A stretch of DNA of 64,000 bases. It comes from Gibbula magus (taxonomy: Eukaryota > Mollusca > Gastropoda > Trochida > Trochidae). Location: contig OW388297.1 of NCBI GenBank assembly GCA_936450465.1, positions 26,616,387-26,680,386 of the forward strand. Direction: 5' to 3'. Position 1 is the stretch's first letter; each line of letters opens with the position of its first letter. The position numbers were made by a program, and so were the translations under genes. Below the pieces are notes generated by a model. The model was not told the origin of the DNA. It did not search any database and worked only from the letters and a program-made list of their open reading frames with translations. Shown piece after piece: positions 49,925 to 63,811 of this stretch.

Positions 49925-49944
49925 CCCCCCCCCCCCCCCCCCCC
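49925..49944. repeat. Poly-C tract, 20 C
   Basis: Twenty consecutive C on plus, so G20 on the SEMA5 sense strand, about 150 bases before exon A's acceptor. Further C runs flank it. Such tracts are length-unstable. Confidence 0.95.
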
Positions 49945-50486
49945 GCCACTTCCCCCCCTTCATAAATAAACATGTTTAACAAGTTGAATTCATTGATCAT
50001 TAAAAAATTTACAATTACAATTTTTTTAATTATTTTTTTTATTCGATTTTATTGTTATTATCTATAATGTTAATGACACATGTGCTTAGATTTCGATTCT
50101 TGATTAAGAAAAGGTGTTGTGGAATGTAAACGTTTTTATGCAAATATTATGGTTTATATTGTTGTAAGTATGTATATATCTGTTAGAGATGTAAATCAGC
50201 TATTTACATATTTTATCAATCCATAATTGTGTAAAAAATATTTTATAGAATTCATATCAGTACAGATCAAGTGTGAAAGCGTGCAGTGGAGTTTCAACAA
50301 ACTCTATAAGGTGTGTATATTTAACATGTTGATTTTCCCCTTCCACGGTTATGAAACTGTTAAATTCAGAGATTTCAAACCTTAAATCTTCCTTTGATCT
50401 GTTTTATTCAGTGAATTAATATTTTAAAAAATAAAGATTTGGTTTCTATTCAGACATTTAAAGTTTCGTAAAGAAATATTGTTAAA

Positions 50487-50600
50487 GAAAAGAAAATATT
50501 TGTATTGAAAAGAAAATATTGTCATTAAAAATAAAATATCACCATTGAAAAGAAAATATCACCACAGAAAAGAAAATATTTTCATTGAAAAGAAAATGAT
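50487..50600. repeat. 20-bp tandem repeat, about 5.7 copies
   Basis: Units starting at 50487, 50507, 50527, 50547, 50567 and 50587 follow GAAAAGAAAATATYRYCATT. The 3' end of the minus-strand open frame at 50539-50940 runs into this array. Confidence 0.88.
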
Positions 50601-52707
50601 ATAGAAAAAAGACACTTGCTGCTTTTTGTGAAATCAAGTGTCCGACTAGAGGGGTGGTGTATACTGAAATCCCCGAATCAGCGTAATGTATCCCAGCGAC
50701 TTTCTTTCCGAGGATTCTTTTCATGCAAAATCTACCACAAAAGACATCCAGCCAGTTTGTAATGACATGCTGTCTCGAATGGCAGTGAGTAAAATTATAT
50801 GTTGTTGATAACATAAATACTGCTTTATCAGGTGTAGTGAGCACACTGTTCAAGTCTTTGACAAGCACAATATGCAGCAATCTTGTTTCTCTTCCCGAAG
50901 GGCGTGAATGAGACGCAGACATCCTCACAATATTGTCCAAGGATGCCTTTTCTTTTTGAGGTGAAATTTTATCTCCTGAAAATTGGAGTCAGTTTAATGG
51001 ATGAATTTCTGGTTTAAGATCAGGGCTTAGGATAACCTTCCTCATAAGCTACGAGTCTTAATTCAGATTGTTGTAAAATTGTGGTGCATTGCTGCAGCCT
51101 ATGCTTTTAACATTGTCCCTTAAGTGACATCTTTGAAATTGGACACTTTCAACACATGTAAAGAATTTGGTGTAAGCTGATAATGAACATGATAGCAAGA
51201 AGTTGATATCTACAACTTTTTGAGGAATTTCAATAAAAACAGCTGATATAGGATTAAGTTCACCTCAATAAGAACCTTAATCTTGAAAAAGATTAAATTT
51301 CACTATGAGATTTTCAAATTACACTTCAAGCATGAATATTTTGTTGCAACATAAGCTTAATAAAAACTTTATAATTAGAGGATCTTATTTGTCAGTTCTT
51401 TATTTTCATATATATCATTACATTCAGTATAACATAATGTAATAAATTATGAAAATAGTTTTATCAATCATCAAAGAACGACAGAAAAGTGGATAATTTC
51501 CTATTCAAGACAAGAGTGAAGATTACACCAGTGTGTTAGAATAGTGTATAAAATCCAAGAGTAAAAAACCTGGTAACTTTTGGACGAACAGTTAAATTTT
51601 AGGCTTGAATATTTGTTTACTTATTTCATACATTTTCGTATACACATATACCACTCAGTATCTAAGTTAAAAAACATACACTTATTATCAAGAATTGACA
51701 CAAAGTTTACAAAATTCTAGTCATAACTCCCTTTGCATTTAAAGAAGAAAACGACAACATTTAGAATGCCTCTTGAAGAAATAACAATTACAACATGAAC
51801 TACGGTAATCCAGATCGGTCCCAACTCTGTCCCCAGTAAGTCCCTGATACGTCCCCATCTGTCTGTATCTCATCAGACTAATTAGAGTAACAAAGTTCTT
51901 GTGTTATATGATTACACAGCGGAGAATTAATGAACATCCACGTGTCCGTCTTCTCAAGTTTGTTATCTCTTGACTCTGTCATCCTTAATTAATGCCTTAG
52001 TCATCAATCTCTTTGTTTCTTTTCATGCCTTAGCCTTAAGAACACCAACTTAAGAGTCTTTTTTCATCCCAACAAATTCCATACATCTGAATGGCTTTGC
52101 TCCCCAAGAAATTCATTACTGAAGGTTATCTGATTTCCTTTACATCTGATTGACTTGGTAACAAAGACAATGTGTAAATAACCATAATGAAATTTCGTTG
52201 AACTGCTTGAACTTTATTGAATAGAATAGCATTAAGACAGTGTGTAAAATAATGAGCATTCTTTCACACAATTTCACTTTCAATGAATAAAACAAACATA
52301 ATTGAAGGATTTTCATTTATATTTAGAGGAATTAATATTAGTTAAAACCAATTGATTTCAGATTATTTTGATTCCAAACAGCAAAAAAAAATATCCAAAC
52401 AATAAAAAACAATTACACACACTTTTGTAGCACGTACCACATATTCTGATATTTTTCAGATATTTTTGTCAGGAAATACAATACAATAGCTGAGAAAACA
52501 ATGAAATCCTTCTGCCAAGCACATGACACATTGGAAAACAAACTCTTCTCAGTGTATAAAACACCCTTTGGGCTATTATCACGCATTTTGAGGTTTTCTC
52601 GGCTATGTTACAAACACCGTTTATTTTCCCATGTCTACTTGGCTAACCACAGCCCCACCCACATTATACACTGTATAGAGGAGGACCCTGACTTGGTGCT
52701 GGATTAG

Positions 52708-53333
52708 GGTAGCGTTTCCTGTAGGTAAACACCTAAACGCTGACATCCTATCATGACCCTCTCTCCCTCATAACATAATAAGCTAACTTACCCCAACCCA
52801 CCCTACTTTCATTTCACATGCTGTTATCCTATCCTGACCCCCTCCCTATGTTAAAACATCCTTACCCAACATGTACCCCGCCCCCTTCCAACGTCTCTTC
52901 TATACATTAACATGCTATCCTAACTGAACCTACCACCCAGCACTACTTTCATTTCACATGCTGATATCCTATCCTGACCCCCTCAATATGTTAAAACATC
53001 CTTACCCAACAGGTACCCTCCCCCTTCCAACATCTCTTCTATACATTGACATATTAAGCATTAAGCTATCCTTACTGACCCTTCCACCCAACCTTTATTT
53101 CGCTACACATGCTGTTACCCTATCCTGACCCCTCCCTATGCCAAAACATCCGTCCCCAACAGGTACCCCTCCCCCTTCAGACATCCTTTTACTAACACAC
53201 TGACATGCTATCCTAAGCGAACCCCCTCCCCTCCTCTGTCGGGTATACCGTAAAATGATCGGGATGGTATAGATGAAGTTACTTCCACTCCCAGCAACAC
53301 CCATCTAAATTAGCGTCCAAAAGAAACGCTACC
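52708..53333. mobile_element. Possible composite element bounded by 11-bp inverted ends around the array
   Basis: GGTAGCGTTTC at 52708-52718 is exactly inverted (GAAACGCTACC) at 53323-53333, bracketing the satellite-like array. Internal tandem repeats between short terminal inverted repeats are known in some nonautonomous elements. I see no target duplication, so this remains tentative. Confidence 0.4.
52738..53230. repeat. Satellite-like array, about 140-bp unit, three copies plus a partial
   Basis: Units starting near 52803, 52943 and 53092 share TTCATTTCACATGCTG, ATCCTATCCTGACCCC, AAAACATCC and CCAACAGGTACC. A diverged partial copy precedes them. The array is C-rich on plus. Confidence 0.88.
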
Positions 53334-56300
53334 ATATTTTCAACTGTCACACAAAAAATACTGCCAGTAACACCCATCTATAATAGCTGTATCCTCTAGC
53401 ATGTCTCCAAGACCTGACAGTGAAAAAACACATTCAGGAACCCGATCAGAACAATTAGAAGTATACATTTTCCTAATTCAAGGAAATAAAAAAAATTCTG
53501 ACCATTTAACAACCAAACTAACTGAAATTCAGTACCAAATCTTATTTACTAAATGAAGTAAGCTCAGCTGAAGGCATGCTGTATTCAAAATTTCTTAATA
53601 TTTATACCTACCTAATTAACACATGTGTTTTTGCCTGATTGTGAAATTATTTCTCGCATGAATTGTAATTTATCTTTATAATAACTTTGAATTTATCTAA
53701 ATGCATCTCCCCATCATCATTACCATATACATATACTTACATTTTACAACCAACATATTTTTTTAAACAAGATGATTACTTTCCCAACAGATAAATAACA
53801 CTATTGTCAAACTTTCTCAGGAAATCTTTTAACACACTCTCAGATGGTTGCAGTTTTTGCCAACTTAAACATCTTGTTACCAAATGTCAGAGATGTTAAG
53901 TCTGAGGCGACTTGGTCTGAACATGATAGCCAATGTTTGTTGGGTCCCTCAGAGAAATAGTTCTCTGAAAGAATGGGAATGTTCAATGTTAAACTTGGCT
54001 CCCTTGTTGGTTCTGTTACTCTAGATGTGCTCTCCAGTGTCTGCCATTTTGAAATTGCAAAGAAACATCATCTAATTACTGTTCGCTCTTACTGTGCGGT
54101 CTGACCCTTCCCTTGAATGCCAAGCCATAGGAAGAACATCTATTGTTTTTACATTTGTGGTGTCACAGAGACAAAGTTTAGACAAGATAGTTTGATTTGC
54201 ATCCATAAACAAACATAAGAAAAAATTCAAACACTTTTGACAAATTTGACTAAAAACATCAATCTTGAAATTTAGAAATGAATGAAGTAGTCAATTAGAT
54301 ATCATTCTTTAGCATTTTGACCAATATCTTTATGTTTTGGATACATCTATAATATTGTTACATTTCATTGCATGCATGGCTGTGAGGTCATAAAAAAGTT
54401 TGGCAATTTAACATGAAAGAGTATTCAATAAAGGCATTATATTTAAAGAACAATTCTGTAGGTAATTTCATGGTTAGTCTGCAAGCAGTACAATTGAGGA
54501 ATAAATGATCCATGATTTAAAAAAAAAAATTCCACATACATTAATTGTCAGCAACTGTTGCAGTAATCTAAGAAAGTGGTTCTTCAAATTGACAGGACTT
54601 AAATTGTAGCAGGTGAAAGCTTTATCATTTCCATCTTGAATGAAAAATTGCCTCAATCTAAACGTTAGTGATTGAACAACAAAGTCAAAGGCAAAAGAGT
54701 TCTCCCTCGGCTCCTGCCAACCACCCATATAATTGGTCAGGTAAGTAGTATAAACATACTAATAACTTCCTTACAACTACTCCAAATAGTGTTTCCCATG
54801 ACAGGCCTCTGCTGCCTTCAGATCAGTTTCTTCAACTGTTAGCACTAGATATAATTTAAAGGGAGAGTTCAAAGTGTTTATTTTTAGAGACTTACATTGA
54901 TTTTTCAACACACATGCTTCTCATTTATGTTTGACTACCAATAAATACTGTGATTTCATGTTCTTACAGATCTCATGGGATCAAAAAGGGTTAAAGTGCT
55001 GTATTTGTTAACACAAACAAGTCAAGGATTTATTGCTATTAGCACATAAGGCGGTGGTTAACTTGTTTATCTTCCACTAATACGAACAGGAAGACCTTTT
55101 ATTGTAAGGTTTAAAGGTTTAAATTAAAACATACATTGCACATGTCGTAAGTATTTTTTTAACATTTCATCATGCCAAAGTTAACATTTTGCAAGACATT
55201 GAAAATGAAATAATACAATATCATATTTTCATAATACGGCACTTTAAAATAAACAATAGCACACACATTTTCACTTCAAAATAAATGCAGCTTTTATTCA
55301 TAGCTTGGTATAGTGTCAAAACTTAGATAAATATAAAACAAATACTGCTCTATTATTGACATCATTTTTATATGCAAAATATGCAAAACTTTTACCTTTT
55401 TGGATACACTTAAATAATTGCATAACATAATTAAAACATCTTAAAAAATGGTAATGCTATCAATTAGAACATTTGTCACAATTGAAAAGCTTTACACCTA
55501 TTGAAATACACTTGAAAAGGGTTAGAATTGTTAGGTGTAATTGAACCATCTAAAAAAGCATTGTTAGCATTTGTTCAGTAATTTAAAAAGATTAACGCAA
55601 GTTTGCATATATTTGCACAACCTGAAAAAAGGGTGCAAACTTTAAGCATTTAAACCATTTATTTGTGAAATCTCACCACCAGACAAAAGTAAACTACAAA
55701 ACTGACTTAAAACCAGCAGTCACAGAGGCAATTTCATTATCACATGTTTATTTATTTCTCTTCTGAAGGCCCACTTTGTGGTTCAACAACAGCAAACAGT
55801 GATGCGTCAGTCTCACAGTCCCAAAGTGTTAAGTGAATTAATTCGAGATCAGCCTAAAAACCACACACAAGTCATTTGCAGAGGCAGAGTACGTGACTGC
55901 ACCTATAAACACTACCTGCCTCCTATCTGTTCTGTCATTCAGAGTTATCTAACTTGAGCGCTAAACTCCGCTCCGTGATGAGAGATCGTGCACTGCATTC
56001 CTGACAAATACTTTTCATTGTTTCTCCTCTTGAGGGCATCTTCATCCTAATTTGGTATCATGAATATACTTTATTATAATTAAAGCTCCAATAAATATAT
56101 CTTCATCATCATCTCCATAGTGATCAAATATGTTTACAAATATAAAGAATCAATTAAAACATGAGTACCCAATTTGATACATTTCAAAATGACCTTATTA
56201 CAATTTTCCAACATAATTAAAAATACTTTATAACACAAACACGTCCATGACAATAATTCTTTATGAATAACATTTGCCTATTTTCAATAGTTTAAAAAAA

Positions 56301-58713
56301 AACGCATTCTAATGTGATTTTATTAATTTGAAAGAAACACTAAATAGGCAATTCCACTAGATGAAAATGCATTGCTTTCTTAGATAGTTACATTGCCTTA
56401 TTCTCAGGATCTGAAAACAAAATTAATATTCTTATATGATTTTATCATCTTAAAAGGTATACTAAACAGGCAATTCCAATAATGAAATTACATTGATAGC
56501 CAGTACGAATATATCTCACCTGTCCCACCTGGATACCCATTCATATACAGGTACATAAGTCTAGCGAACACTTCAAAGAAATGCATTGAAATGTTACCTG
56601 TGTGTTCTCATTTCATTCCTATTTCACGACAATATGTTATCAAACTTGTTATGAAGCATATTGAAATATAAGCCTGTGATTATCGTTGATATCAATCTGG
56701 CTAAGATATAATCAACCTTACAGTCAGGTTATATGAATGGTATACCGTAGATATATGTGTCACACCCGGAGGTGGAATAACTCTGTATAAAGCATACAGG
56801 TATGGGATAATGTCAATACACACCTGTACAATAATGTCAATATCCAGGTGTCAATACCTGAATGAAATGGCCTTGATAATAAACACAACTGATCATCAGT
56901 TTTGTCAATTTCATGCTTCCTGTCATATTTGAGTGACGGTTTAAATAGACACCCGACACGGTCGTCTTGTTACAGTAAATATCACAGGTAAACATGACCA
57001 TTCCTCTAGGTCGATTTGACAGGAACATCTGAAATCTGATAATTCAACTCAATAGTTTGATATAAAGTAATAAAAGCCATGACAAATTTTCACATTAGCG
57101 AAAATAAATTAAATCAAAGATGTTGAAAATTGAATTATTAATCAAACTTAGACAACAATGAAGACAGACAAATATTATGGATGACAATTTCTTTATTTGT
57201 TTCTGGGTTTCTTCCTGCCCGTTATCTCATGACTATATCAACTTTCAAATGCCTTTGAAAATATAATAAGACAATAATACTATGAATGCATGACCAAGAT
57301 CTATGGTCAGCAAAAGTATTGCAATTATACTATCACATATTTGAATATTTTATTATTTCTAGAGAAAATGAAAGATATAAAACAGATTGAAATTAAATGA
57401 ATCTTTACCTTAAAAATCATTCATTAGATAAATTGAAAGTGACCAAATTAATGGATTATAATCCTTCAAAAGGTCAGAATCAATCTTGCAACATATGTTG
57501 CCCTTTATTACACAATTAAGTTGAATGAAGCTTTTACATTTCAATAAAACTACTATAACTCTGCTATGATCCGTATAAAACCATCACGCAATTGGAACCA
57601 CCACATTTCCCTTATTATAAGCGCAGCATGGCGGATCATACACTGTTTTATCGTTCCCACACTGCACTGAATGCGAGACATGTGCTGCGTTATGTAGCCA
57701 TTATGAACCAATGACGAACAAGACACTGACAATATGGAAGACGTTACATAATTCCGCCTGTGCATTTTCCCATAAACCTTAGCTATTGGCAGAGTTTCCA
57801 TCTTATTTATGTCATAAGATATAATACACGGATGTGACATTTTGGTAATAATTGAATGCACCGTTTCATATACATTTTTATTTCTCAACACACAGTTTTT
57901 GATATTTAAAAAGTTCCAAAGATACACATGTAGCAATTAAATTTTTAGGATCTTACCATTGCTTAAACATGGAAATGATTTTTATTTGCATATTTTTGAA
58001 TGATCCAAAAATTATTCAATAGTCCACATATAGTGAAATTTTTAATAATATGTAACATTTTGAAAAACATATTCTTGTTACAACTACTACCTCTTCATAT
58101 ATCTCGTTCTTTTATTTGCAACTTTTACAAGGAAATTGTCCTTGTAGAGTTAAATTAATATTCATTACGCTTGATGCAAAAACATACTTCTAACTCACTT
58201 ATTAAAAAAAATGTAAAAAATAAATCTAACAACATCATAATTATTATCCTTTGAAATCATAACTATCAGCTTTAGGTAAGTTTGAACCTTAAGATCACTG
58301 AAAACATGAAAGTGCCGATGTTCAGTTTGAAGTAGAAGGGTTATCTACATGGAGTTGATGAAGGGATGTGTTGACCCTATGTACCTATTAACTGCAGGTA
58401 GCTTGGTTTGCACTTGCCTAACCAATCCTATGATACGTGCATAGTGTCTTGTAAGTGCTTTTACTATGGTGCCAAACTTCCAGGATTTCTGAAGAAATGG
58501 CATATTGGTACTTATTACCTACGAGGGCAATCATATCAGGTTCATATTTTTCATACAATATCACTTTGTCATGGTGACGTGACGTCATAAACAATACTAT
58601 GACATCACGCTTTGTCTATGATGTTGCGTTCTAAATCCGGCAACGTTGGGTTGCCAGCCTGTGGTTGAAAGTGGATTTTAGCGTATTTTCATTAATTTCA
58701 CGAATTCGGTCAT

Positions 58714-58869
58714 AAACAGAATATCATATTCGTGTCTATGTCATACTATGTTTACGACACTCATGTCTGAATATCGGTATATCCCTCGCTCTCGCTTGGG
58801 ATATACTAATATTCAGCCACTCGTGTTGTAAACATAGTATGACATAGACACTCATATAATATCCTCTAT
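58714..58869. repeat. Foldback (MITE-like) element with arms of about 71 bp
   Basis: The left arm 58714-58784 includes GTGTCTATGTCATACTATGT and ends GTATATCC. The right arm 58799-58869 is its inverse at high identity. The 14-base loop is CTCGCTCTCGCTTG. One large hairpin is predicted. Confidence 0.88.
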
Positions 58870-61800
58870 AAAGAACCCTACTGAACAATACAGATTTGAT
58901 GAAGGTGACAGTCCTCAAGGTCATGATAAATGTTCATTAGGACATGGTGCCAAACTTCCAGGATTTCTATGGAATCGGTAAATTGGTACAAAGAACTTTG
59001 ACTTTTAAAATCTGTATGTTTTCTTTCACAAAACCTTAAAGTAACAATTTGATGATGTGGCCTCAAGTGTATAGAACTCTTCAACAGAATAGGTAGAGAA
59101 ATTACAAATTTTTAGCGAAATTGGAAGTCAAGACACTGTATGTATGAAATCTTTCTACAGTGTATGTTTAGTGAGTTTCGTAAAAGGTTCACATTTGAAG
59201 ATAGGTTCATGGTCTAACTGTAGAAACAAAAAGAAAGCAATCACAGACTTAAATGATCCATATAGTTAAACAAATATTAAGATATCTTTGTCTCAATGAA
59301 AAAAAAAAGATAATTTGGACTTCAAAATATTTTTGGAGACATCTGTTCTCTTCTTTACAAAGGCAGGAACAGTTTCTCCATGACAAAGATTGATCGTTTT
59401 AGATTTCAAGATACAACATGTCTATATCCCAATTTGATAAGCGGACTGAAAGAAACGATGATAACAGTAATGTTGCAAGGTTGAATCTATTTCACCCGAG
59501 TCAGCTGTCACTGTGAGTTTCTCAACACAACTGTCACATGGATTCCTGATGACCTTAACCCCTTCCAGGCTCTCAGCTTCTTCCTACGTTGTTAGTTCAT
59601 GTTTCTTGTAACCAAGGCTTCTTCACCACAATCTTAACTCCTTTTCTTTAGCATTACACTAAGGTTAACTTAGTAACTTGTGATTAAAACCATGTTTTTA
59701 CTGAAGGAGGCTCTGCTAATTTTCAAACTGAAAAATTACATACTTCTTTAATTTTAAAACTGTAAATATGGTTGTGGAGCCTCAATCTGGAGTCATTCTT
59801 TAATCCCTACAAGACTCTTGAGGGGTGATGGCACAGTGTTACAGAAAACTTGTCAGTAAGCAGGGTTAAAGATGCTGATGATGGAACTAGATGAAGTAGG
59901 TTAAGCAAGCAGCATGTGCATACAGTACATGCACCGTGTAGACACGCTAATGACGTGAAATGGATTATCTGTGCTGTATATTGTTACATCATCGGTTGCA
60001 GAGATGTTCAAATATGTTTAGCTAACAGATTGGGGAGTATGTGCTTCACTAGACTGCTTGCAGAGTCTGGAAATTATCTCAGTCTATCACTCACACTCTC
60101 CGCCTTTGTTTCTCACTCAGTTTTTCTCCCTGTCTCTTTCTTATTCATTCATCAAAGGACCCTCTCTCTAAAACCACAAACAAATCTTTTTATTTCAGAA
60201 AAAAACCCATGTAAATCTTCTTTGGAAAAAACTCTACAAACAATTCTCCAAGACTTTTATTCATTTCTTTCATTTCTGAAATAAACATTTACCTTGTTAA
60301 CAGACCAACAAATCTTTCTCTACGTACAGATCCCGTTACCAGGCAACAGAATTATCTCCTTGATTGCAAAAGTCAGTTTTCTCCTGACCTAACCATCCTG
60401 ACCTAAGCTGATAATCCCTACAGGGACCTAGATAAATGCCAGGTCAAGCGAATCATTTATCTTACCTCCTCACACTTTACTTATATTTCAACTCCTACAC
60501 CACTACTTTACTTAACATTTGCTATGAAACTGATTTAATGCTGGTGCTTCAAAATTAATGATCTTGAAGAAAGTCTATTTACTAATACACCTGTTTTGTT
60601 CTTTCTCTTTAACTTTCCATTAAAATATCTTGAAATTTCTTTTATAAAGTCTTTAACATAACAAATAAGAACATAAGTATTTTTAGTGTTAACTATAGAT
60701 ACATCCTTTCCCAACCATATGTTTTTACTTTCTAAATTTTTGGATTATAAAAAACAAAAAAATTGCACCTGTATTGACATTACAAATTCCAGCTTCCTAA
60801 CCAAACACATTCTTTTACCTTGTTTAAACTCCCTGCTCAATTGATCTATATTCATCAAATAACGTTAACATTGAGAACAATCCATCTAGCGGGGTGCTAC
60901 TGTACGTGCCGGATGCCATGTGAGTCCCCAAGGAAAGTATAGAACTACTTATCTAAGAAACTGACCACATTGGGTCAGAGATGACCTATGATAGCCGGCA
61001 GTGACCGGAGTAACTCAACTCCAAGATGGCTGGCAGTTTGATGTTGGAGAGCTGTTTAGATGATAAACATTGCATACCTAAGGTAGACGGTCAGACTGGT
61101 TGAGAGCTGAAGAACCAGCTTCCAGAAAACAATAAAATCCGTAGGGGGATCATGTTTACTCTTGGGGAATATACCTGGTAAATACCACGGTGCCACAGAA
61201 CTAAGAGACTGGGTCAAAAAATGTTGAAGTACCAACACATTGCCTTGGTCATTTACTGCTGAACAGAAGAAGAGGCAAGAGAGTAAAGCGAAAAAAACTA
61301 GAAAAAAAGATGTAAAATAAGAGATTAAGAAACAACTAAAACAGAAAGCAACAATTAAAAAAACATATAAAACCTCATGAGGATTGAGACAGAACATTCA
61401 AACCCAAAAAGCCAGAACTAAAATATTATCTGGACACTGTCAACACAACCACATCATCCAGATCCTTATATTAAATGACAGAAGAAGATATTCATATATT
61501 TAATAAATGTAAAAATCAAATAATAAGAGGAAAAGAATTTGACAAAGTGTAAAATGAGGAATAATTCCATTGGTGTTTGGATGTAATTGCTATACCTAGA
61601 AACAGACTATACACGATGGCATTGAAGATTGATGTATATTCGGGCTGAGGTAAAGGAGTTAGATTGCAAGAAACGTATCGCTGGATAGTGAATGGACAAA
61701 AACTACTTGGCAAGACATGCAGTGACATTTAGTGTTACTGTAATGGAGGAATGATAATTAAAGAAGTATATTCTTACATGCTCTGAATATAGCTTCAAAT

Positions 61801-62416
61801 AAAGGTGAAGGTTTAGGGGATACTTGAAGGGCACACAAACCCGTTTAATGGAAAGGGATGTTCGTAAGTTTAAGTTTAAGGTTTTTATGTTTGTATTCTC
61901 AAAGAATCGTATAAAACTGTTGCTGAAAGTAAAACATATCTCACTCGGGATTTAAAGCTAATAAATGTAAAGTTAGGTTTAAGAGTTATGTTAGATTAGA
62001 ACTAGATAAAGCAGTAGTGAATGAATGAATTAACCGTCAATGGACTTGTAGAATATATAAAGAGCAAGAATTAGTTATTTTTATTTTTATTTAAAAACAC
62101 ATGACAGTTTAATGTCACATGATGCACAATTCTTACAAACATATTTTTACTTTTTTTCAATTGGAATATATCGGTTTTTAAAATACAAAAAGGATCATTT
62201 TCATTTCATTCTTAAATTCGTATCAATGTAACTTTTTAAAGAACAGATTTGTGTAAAATGAACATATCAATTAACAAACCTCCAGACACCATCAGATATC
62301 AGTTTTACTGCCAATGAAACTGAATTCAAAACTAAGATGTTTTTATATTCAATTTTCAGCTATTTGATATCAAGAAGTCTCTAGCTTTACAGTGCAGATG
62401 TTTCCATACCAAAAGG

Positions 62417-62680
62417 TTGCACCTAGTTCAAAAGAATCTTGAAGATACATGTAAAATGCAGGTAGATAATCAACTGGCCATGTTTAGAGGCTCACCTGTA
62501 AGAGATGCAGTAATTGTAGTAGCAGTCCAAACAGGGATACATTTACTTCTTGTAAGCAACACCTCTTCATCAGTAGAAAAAACAAGAGTCAGATTGAGTT
62601 ACAAGGATTCTCGAGACTTACTCAGGCTTTACATGCTTGACAGGAATCAAAGAAGATGGTGGCTGGCTCAAATGAAGTAA
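62417..62680 (+). other. Unidentified 87-codon open frame
   Basis: The frame opens at TTG (no upstream ATG in frame was seen; the first ATG is near 62457) and ends in TAA near 62680. It has hydrophobic and charged alternation such as AVIVVAVQTGIHLLLVS and LLRLYMLDRNQRRWWLAQ, unlike the low-complexity frames nearby. No family is recognised. It could be a mobile-element relic, an exon of another gene or chance. Confidence 0.2.
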
Positions 62681-63159
62681 AAATTTCTTATGTGGATTTC
62701 ATCTTTAATATTGTTTTCTTACTTTCACTTTCAGTTCCAACGTGGCATTGAATTTAACTGTTAGCTCCTTTAAGAGGCATTCTAAAAGCTGGTGTGATTA
62801 ATGAGTTAACAGTTTGGTTATTAGTGAAGCTTGACTATGTGCAAAGGCCATTACAACTTCTACTGGAAACCTTTTTAGGACTTAAAAGTTAAGAGGAAAT
62901 TAGTGAACTTCCTAAGGTCATAATACAAATTTCATAAACAGACAACCAGTGCTTATGTCATACCAAAATTATGATACTTTGATTTGTTTATTTTCTAATC
63001 CATAATGAATAGAGTAAGGCATGCTAGAATATAACGTTTTATAACACAAAACTCTTTAACTTGAGCGAAAACAGTCATAAAGTACTTCCAAACATATGGC
63101 TACATGTCTTTGCAATGGTATAATATTAATGAGGATACTTATATTGGCTAAATCTACAT

Positions 63160-63520
63160 GACAAAGGGCCGTGCTCAAAGCGCTACACACATTATTACCC
63201 TGGTATAAGGACCAGCATCATTCCTTTTTCATTTTCAACTCCCCTTGGAGTATGCAGCCTAACTACGGTACCAATTAAGGCAATTGGAGGTTATCTGTCA
63301 CATTGCCATCACTTCCAAACCAGGTACTCAATGGTACTGCTGAGCGAACAGAGGCACATTTTGAATAAAGTCTCTTGCCCAAGGTGACACCATGAGCCTC
63401 TCAATTCATGTCTCAGTGTGCGGCAGGGAATCACCCTTCAAACTCTCAGTTAATCCAGCATGAGGCGGGTTAACCATCCACCCGTTGTTGCTGAACTTCA
63501 CTTATAGCTGTCGACTGAGC
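63160..63520. repeat. Probable interspersed repeat of a family common in marine invertebrates
   Basis: Segments such as CAAAGCGCTACACA, CCCTTGGAGTATGCAGCC, AAACCAGGTACTCA, AACAGAGGCACATT and AAGTCTCTTGCCCAAGG occur in this order. I recall this series from a dispersed repeat in molluscan and other marine invertebrate genomes. The class is unresolved, and memory is the only support. Confidence 0.45.
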
Positions 63521-63710
63521 TATGCAAAGGACACATGCCACCACACAAATTGTGCTATGACATCAAAATGAGAGTTTTAATTTATAAGGTTTGTTCCAGA
63601 CCAGAAAAAGTCTACCAGAATTCCTGCAGTTTTTTTTGCCATCTTGAGGATTGGACATGGGTGATCAAGTTCATCTCCATCAGCTCTCCTTCTATTTGAA
63701 GGCTTGTTCA

Positions 63711-63811
63711 AGGCTTCATGAAGGTTGTAAGAATTTCACCAGCTTGAGAAATGGACAAGAAGGCTTGATGAAGACTGTGAGGCTTTCACCAGCTTGAGAA
63801 ATGGACAAGGA
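63711..63811. repeat. 50-bp tandem repeat, about two copies
   Basis: TTTCACCAGCTTGAGAAATG plus GACAAG recurs at 63734 and 63784. The preceding AGGCTT(C/G)ATGAAG segment is repeated too. It underlies part of the 70-codon minus-strand frame at 63736-63948, which is therefore not convincing as a gene. Confidence 0.8.

Noticed and set aside
49089..50000. Alternate frames over SEMA5 exons A and B
   Set aside because: They are shadows. The sema motifs lie in one spliced frame only.
50539..50940. 133-codon minus-strand frame as a gene
   Set aside because: Its C-terminal part is encoded by a 20-bp tandem repeat. No domain, splice context or semaphorin similarity is seen.
52501..52707. 68-codon plus-strand frame ending at the 11-bp inverted repeat
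   Set aside because: No known domain; its stop coincides with the repeat edge only because the stop lies in low-information sequence. Not supported as coding.
57553..57936. 127-codon minus-strand frame
   Set aside because: No recognisable motif and composition follows the AT-rich background; treated as chance.
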